DNA from: Derxia lacustris
GTDB lineage: Bacteria; Pseudomonadota; Gammaproteobacteria; Burkholderiales; Burkholderiaceae_E
DNA: 64,000 nucleotides
Direction of reading: 5' to 3'
Assembly: GCF_002105195.1 (NCBI RefSeq)
Contig: NZ_MUHU01000002.1
Location: 372,001 to 436,000, forward strand
The notes beneath the pieces were generated by a model. It was not told where the DNA came from and made no database searches. It saw nothing but the letters and a program-made list of their open reading frames with translations. This document shows positions 60,348 through 64,000 of this stretch, piece after piece. Position 1 is the stretch's first letter; each line of letters opens with the position of its first letter. Position numbers and translations under genes: made by a program.

Positions 60348-61817
60348 TCAGCGCGCGGTCGCGCTGGCGATGCGGGCCGCCAGCGGTGCCGCCACCGGCA
60401 CCGGACCGATGTCGATCGGCGCGATCGCCGGCAGCAGCAGCGCCTCGGCCGCCAGCGGCACCGCGCCAAGCGGCGCCGGCGGCAGTCCGGCCTGCTTGCG
60501 CGCCCACATGCCTTCGTAGAGCGCCTCCAGGTCGCGGGTGTACTTGGCCACGTTGAACAGCGGCGCGGTCGGCCCGGCCGCGACCAGCCGGGCGCGGGTC
60601 TCGATCAGCCGTGCCGGATCGGTGGCCAGCGCCAGCGCCAGCTCGAAATAGTCGTCGAGGTTGTCGGTGATGAGCTCGCCGAGGCCCACGGCATTGAGCA
60701 GGCTGCCGGCCACGCGCGACGCAAACGTGGCGCCGGCGCAGGTGACCAGCGGCACGCCGGCGCCGAGCGCATCGCTGGCGGTGGTGTGGGCGTTGTAGGG
60801 CGCGGTGTCGAGCACGATGTCGGCCAGCGCCAGCCGCGCCAGATGTTCGGGCTGCGGGCAGTCGGGCGCGAATACCAGCCGGTCGGCGGCGATGCCGAGG
60901 CCGAAGGCCGCATTGCGCAGATTGGCCTCGGCGGCCGGATCGGCGAGCAGCCACAGCACGCTGTCGTCGACCATCAGCAGCAGCTGGCACCAGACCGAGA
61001 ACACTGCCGGCGTGATCTTGTAGGCCTGGTTGAAGCAGCAGAACACCACGCCGCTGGCCGGCAGCCCGGCCTGGGCGCGGGTCGGCGCGGCGTCGGGCGT
61101 GCGGTAGCGCGCATGCGGCTGGTAGCTGTGCGGCAGATAGGCCAGCGCCTCGCTGTAGTCGGCGGCGCTGCCGTCGGGCGTGAGGAAGGCGTCGGTGATG
61201 AGGTAATCGCAGCAGGCCAGCCCCAGCGTGCCCGGATAGCCGAGGAAATTCACCTGCACCGGCGCCGCGCCGAGCAGCAGGATCGCGGTGCGCGTGGCAT
61301 GGGTGTAGCCCTTGAGATCGACCAGGATGTCGATGCCGTCGGCATGGATGCGCGTCGCGGCGGCGGCATCGTCGAGCGCGCTGATGTCGGTGAAATGCTC
61401 GACCGCGCGGGCCACGCGCTGGCGCATCGCGCCGTCCACGCTGTCGGCGCCGTAGCTGTAGGCAAACAGTTCGAAGCGGCCGCGGTCGTGCGCTTCGAGC
61501 GATTCGATCAGCAGCAGCGCGGTGGCGTGCTGCTGGAAGTCGGCCGACAGATAGCCGATGCGCAGCCGGGGCCGGTCGGCCAGATCGTGCGCAAAGCGCA
61601 GGCTGTCGCGCAGCGGCTGGGCGTCGGCCACGCGCTGATGCATCCACAGTTCGGCGCCCCGGCGCTGCTCGGCGGCGCTGATGCCCTCCATCGACAGCAG
61701 CAGGAAGGGCGGGATCTGGCGCAGATCGCCGGCCACGAGGCTGGCGCGGGCATGGTCGAGGCTGGCGCCAAGTTCGGTCCAGTCGCACATGCGCTGGTTG
61801 CGGTCGTGCTGCTTCAT
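60348..61817 (-). CDS. GT41 (SPINDLY/OGT-like) glycosyltransferase without TPR repeats
   Basis: The 489-residue protein starts MKQHDRNQRMCDW. It has the OGT/SPY catalytic landmarks RLRIGYLSADFQQHATALLL, HADGIDILVDLKGYTHATR, PVQVNFLGYPGTLG, VFCCFNQAYKITPAVFSVW and IVLDTAPYNAHTTASDALGAGVPLVT (given as family regions). The N-terminal part is about 80 residues, with no TPR array visible. It may transfer a sugar to protein Ser/Thr, or act in surface modification. No flagellin, adhesin or sugar-synthesis genes are nearby. Confidence 0.82.
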   Translation of the reverse strand: MKQHDRNQRMCDWTELGASLDHARASLVAGDLRQIPPFLLLSMEGISAAEQRRGAELWMHQRVADAQPLRDSLRFAHDLADRPRLRIGYLSADFQQHATALLLIESLEAHDRGRFELFAYSYGADSVDGAMRQRVARAVEHFTDISALDDAAAATRIHADGIDILVDLKGYTHATRTAILLLGAAPVQVNFLGYPGTLGLACCDYLITDAFLTPDGSAADYSEALAYLPHSYQPHARYRTPDAAPTRAQAGLPASGVVFCCFNQAYKITPAVFSVWCQLLLMVDDSVLWLLADPAAEANLRNAAFGLGIAADRLVFAPDCPQPEHLARLALADIVLDTAPYNAHTTASDALGAGVPLVTCAGATFASRVAGSLLNAVGLGELITDNLDDYFELALALATDPARLIETRARLVAAGPTAPLFNVAKYTRDLEALYEGMWARKQAGLPPAPLGAVPLAAEALLLPAIAPIDIGPVPVAAPLAARIASATAR

Positions 61818-61971
61818 TGCGGGGCGGCCTTCATGCTGGGTGCATCGAAAGGCTTGCGGCCGCGTTTGTACGAAGCTCGACAGACCTGGGGACTGGGCCG
61901 GGGGCACGCAATATCCCTGCCTTGCGCGGGTGTATGTTTGCGCACTTCCCCCGCCCTGCCCGTACCGCGCC

Positions 61972-62454
61972 ATGCCCACGCTCTTCCTCGACCATCTCAC
62001 GCTGCACGACGGCCGCTCGCGCCGCGCCTGGCTGCATGAAGTGCAGCCCCAGCTCCTCGAACACCTGCGCTACTGGCTGGCCGACGCGCTCGAACGCCAG
62101 CATTCGCGCATCCCGTGGTCGCGGCCCATCTGCGACATCGTGGTGCGCGATCACGGCGAGGGCTGGCTCTACGCCAGCATCGCCAACGAGGAAGAGATTC
62201 CGATCGCCACGCTGGCGGTAGCCGGCAATCCGCAGGAAGCGGGCCGGCTGTGGGCGGCGCTGCATTCCTCCGCCAAGGTCGAGCTGAAGAGCGACCCGGC
62301 CGCGATGCCCGCCGGCGCCTGGCTGGCGGTGCGACGCGAACCCGGCATGCGCTACGTGCCCGACACCGAGTTCTGGTTGCCCGACTTCGCGCGCTGCCTG
62401 GCCTTTGCCTATCTCAACCAGCGCCCGGCGGCCGAGGAAGACGAAGCGGCCTGA
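61972..62454 (+). CDS. Conserved-looking hypothetical protein
   Basis: The 160-residue protein starts MPTLFLDHLTLHDGRSRR. It is soluble with no signal or membrane segments, an acidic C-terminus (EEDEAA), and a middle containing ICDIVVRDHGEGWLYASIAN and GNPQEAGRLWAALHSSAKVELK. I recognise no family. The frame has normal codon bias and its start lies 154 bp divergent from the GT41 gene. Confidence 0.6.
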   Translation: MPTLFLDHLTLHDGRSRRAWLHEVQPQLLEHLRYWLADALERQHSRIPWSRPICDIVVRDHGEGWLYASIANEEEIPIATLAVAGNPQEAGRLWAALHSSAKVELKSDPAAMPAGAWLAVRREPGMRYVPDTEFWLPDFARCLAFAYLNQRPAAEEDEAA

Positions 62455-62476
62455 GCGACGGAACGCGGCACGGCGA

Positions 62477-63406
62477 TCAGAAAGCCGTCGCCGCCCCGAT
62501 CGACAGTCCCGCGTGCGCAAACGCCGCCGGCGCCTTGGCGTCGTCGGTGAAATCGACGATGTCCCAGGCGGTCTCATCAGCCAGCAGCGCGCGCAGCAGC
62601 TGGTTGTTGATCGCATGACCCGACTTGTTGGCCGAATAGGCCGCGAGCAGCGGCTTGCCCAGCACGTACAGGTCGCCGATGGCGTCGAGCAACTTGTGCT
62701 TCACGAACTCGTCGTCATAGCGCAGGCCGTCCTGGTTGAGCACGCGGTACTCGTCCATGACGATCACGTTGTCCATCGTGCCGCCCTGACCCAGGCCGGC
62801 GGCGCGCAGCGCCTCCACATCGCCCATGAAGCCGAAGGTGCGGGCGCGCGCGATTTCCTTCACATAGCTCGTGCTGTCGAAATCGATCTCGGCGAACTGC
62901 CCGGTCGAGTCGATGGCCGGATGGTTGAAGTCGATCGCGAAGCTCATCTTGAAGCCGTGGAAGGGGCTGAGCCGCGCCCACTTGTCGCCCTCGTGCACCT
63001 CGATCGGCTTGGTCACGCGCACGAAGCGCTTGGCCGCCGGCTGCTCCTCGATGCCCGCCTGCTGGAGCAGAAAGACGAAGGTGCTGGCGCTGCCGTCCAT
63101 GATCGGAATCTCGGGCGCGCTCACGTCGATGACCGCGTTGTCGATGCCCAGGCCCGCCAGCGCCGACATCAGATGCTCGACCGTGGCGATCTTCACGCCG
63201 TCGCGGTCGAGCGTCGTGGCCATGCGCGTGTCCTTGACCGACAGCGGATCGGCCGGCAAGTCCACCGGCGGATCGAGGTCGACGCGGCGGAACAGGATGC
63301 CGGTATTGGGCGCCGCCGGCCGCAGCACGATCTCGACCTTGCGGCCCGAATGCAGGCCGACGCCGGTGGTGCGGACGATTTGCTTGAGCGTGCGCTGCTT
63401 GAGCAT
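62477..63406 (-). CDS. lpxC: UDP-3-O-acyl-N-acetylglucosamine deacetylase
   Basis: The 309-residue protein starts [21 protein letters not shown]; 11 further in-frame residues upstream are unlikely. The zinc ligands are H78 (TVEHLMSAL), H237 and D241 ([12 protein letters not shown]); the catalytic base is H264 (SGHAINNQ). It catalyses the committed step of lipid A synthesis. It follows ftsZ on the same strand, the conserved proteobacterial order. Confidence 0.98.
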   Translation of the reverse strand: MLKQRTLKQIVRTTGVGLHSGRKVEIVLRPAAPNTGILFRRVDLDPPVDLPADPLSVKDTRMATTLDRDGVKIATVEHLMSALAGLGIDNAVIDVSAPEIPIMDGSASTFVFLLQQAGIEEQPAAKRFVRVTKPIEVHEGDKWARLSPFHGFKMSFAIDFNHPAIDSTGQFAEIDFDSTSYVKEIARARTFGFMGDVEALRAAGLGQGGTMDNVIVMDEYRVLNQDGLRYDDEFVKHKLLDAIGDLYVLGKPLLAAYSANKSGHAINNQLLRALLADETAWDIVDFTDDAKAPAAFAHAGLSIGAATAF

Positions 63407-63606
63407 GGGGGACATCGCCAGTGACGGCGCCAGGGACATTGGGTGGCGCCGATTCTAGCGCCGAAGCTTTTGCCAATCGTTTGCTGGGAAACAATAGTCA
63501 ACAAAAAGCTGCGCGCGATTCCATCGCGTGCAAATCGTTTTTTGCCATGCGAATTGCGATTGCGTCCGGTGCTGGCCGGCAAGGCTTCGACACCGTCGTG
63601 CGGCAA

Positions 63607-63691
63607 GTCCGTGCGCGGCACGCGACGCCTGTCACGCGCCGCGCACGGACCCGTCGGCCGGGTCGGAGGGGACGCATCCTCCGGCCCGGCC
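63607..63691. terminator. Two strong hairpins between ftsZ and lpxC
   Basis: Hairpin 1 pairs 13 bp perfectly (63607-63619 with 63638-63650). Hairpin 2 pairs 14 bp with one mismatch (63656-63669 with 63678-63691). They lie directly after the ftsZ stop on the minus strand. They lack a T-tract, so they may act as RNA-stabilising or Rho-linked structures rather than intrinsic terminators. Confidence 0.55.
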
Positions 63692-63700
63692 AACGCGACA

Positions 63701-64000
63701 TCAGTCGGCCTGCTTGCGCAGGAAAGCCGGGATGTCGAGCCGATCCATGCCGTTCTCTTCCAGCGCCGAGACGCGCGCGGCGGCCGAGCGCGGATCGCGC
63801 CAGATCGACGGCGAGTCGTAGTTGCTGTAGTCGGCGCCACGGCCGGCCGGGACGGCGCCGCTCGCGCCCGCCATCGCCGCGACCGCGAGGTTGTCGGTGC
63901 CGGTGCGCAGCTGACGCTCGTTGTGCACGACCATCACCGGCTTGGCGACCGCCGCCGCGCGGCCGAGGCCGGTGGCGACCACGGTCACGCGCATCGCGTC
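63701..64000 (-). CDS. ftsZ: Cell division protein FtsZ, C-terminal part
   Basis: The frame continues beyond the right edge; about 99 C-terminal residues are present. AMRVTVVATGLG is the end of the FtsZ GTPase fold, followed by a short linker and the conserved C-terminal peptide LDIPAFLRKQAD that binds FtsA and other partners. The linker includes NYDSPSIWRDPR, typical of Betaproteobacteria. Confidence 0.97.
   Translation of the reverse strand, partial: DAMRVTVVATGLGRAAAVAKPVMVVHNERQLRTGTDNLAVAAMAGASGAVPAGRGADYSNYDSPSIWRDPRSAAARVSALEENGMDRLDIPAFLRKQAD

Noticed and set aside
63407-63500. A sigma-70 promoter for lpxC starting with TTGACT on the minus strand
   Set aside because: The -35-like hexamer is good, but no matching -10 box occurs at 16-18 bp; a TAGAAT lies too far downstream.

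Overview
The window is a piece of a high-GC betaproteobacterial chromosome. The right edge carries the C-terminal end of ftsZ followed by lpxC, and the left part carries secA with a divergent DciA-type (DUF721) gene. These are neighbours in the division, envelope and secretion cluster of many Betaproteobacteria. Codon use is strongly GC-biased throughout, with a less GC-rich stretch at about 13.3-16.1 kb. The sequence does not let me name genus or species.

Layout. 1-4.5 kb: the end of a bufferin-type RiPP cluster (DUF2282 precursor, a fused MNIO enzyme/DUF2063 partner, a DoxX membrane protein) and a PhoX-like exported phosphatase. 4.6-8.1 kb: secA and dciA, divergent. 8.1-12.7 kb: a four-gene TelA module (solute-binding-like protein, TelA, solute-binding/vWA fusion, XpaC-like membrane protein). 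12.7-16.1 kb: two toxin-antitoxin-like loci, an RHH/PIN pair and an unusual pair of a P-loop protein carrying an Xre/MbcA-type C-terminus with a RES-domain toxin. 16.1-24.5 kb (minus strand): dgcA-dgcB-etfA-etfB-gbcA-gbcB. 25.1-29.7 kb: a GlxA-type regulator, an SDR and an isoquinoline-oxidoreductase-like molybdoenzyme. 30.1-39.8 kb (minus): soxB-soxD-soxA-soxG-sdaB-glyA-dipeptidase-V4R protein. 40.3-43.4 kb: an NTF2-like protein and a TetR regulator around a palindromic operator, an SPFH lipoprotein and an SDR. 44.2-50.2 kb: a branched-chain amino-acid-type ABC transporter with a divergent, apparently frameshifted AraC-type regulator. 50.3-55.1 kb (minus): choline ABC transporter choV-choW, gbdR-like regulator, choX. 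55.3-60.3 kb (plus): a TorF porin, betB, betA and a SHOCT protein. 60.3-64 kb: a GT41 glycosyltransferase, an unknown protein, lpxC and partial ftsZ.

Together the genes encode an almost complete route from external choline to pyruvate: uptake (ChoXWV), oxidation to glycine betaine (BetA, BetB), three demethylations (GbcAB; DgcAB with EtfAB; SoxBDAG), glycine to serine (GlyA) and serine to pyruvate (SdaB). A GbdR-like regulator sits inside the transporter locus. The block lies between lpxC and dciA, which are close neighbours in many relatives, so about 54 kb appears to have been placed at that junction.

The most unusual non-coding feature is a family of five intergenic foldback elements of about 207-228 bp (24659-24886, 29837-30063, 39981-40199, 43461-43667, 43930-44150). 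Each has long terminal inverted repeats and four or five internal stems. The stem sequences differ between copies but stay paired (compensatory changes), while short single-stranded motifs and 3-nt loops stay conserved. Two copies in opposite orientation flank the molybdoenzyme segment, and two flank an 11-unit heptanucleotide repeat. I know of no described family with this architecture. The second main candidate is the P-loop/Xre-RES locus at 13570-16087.
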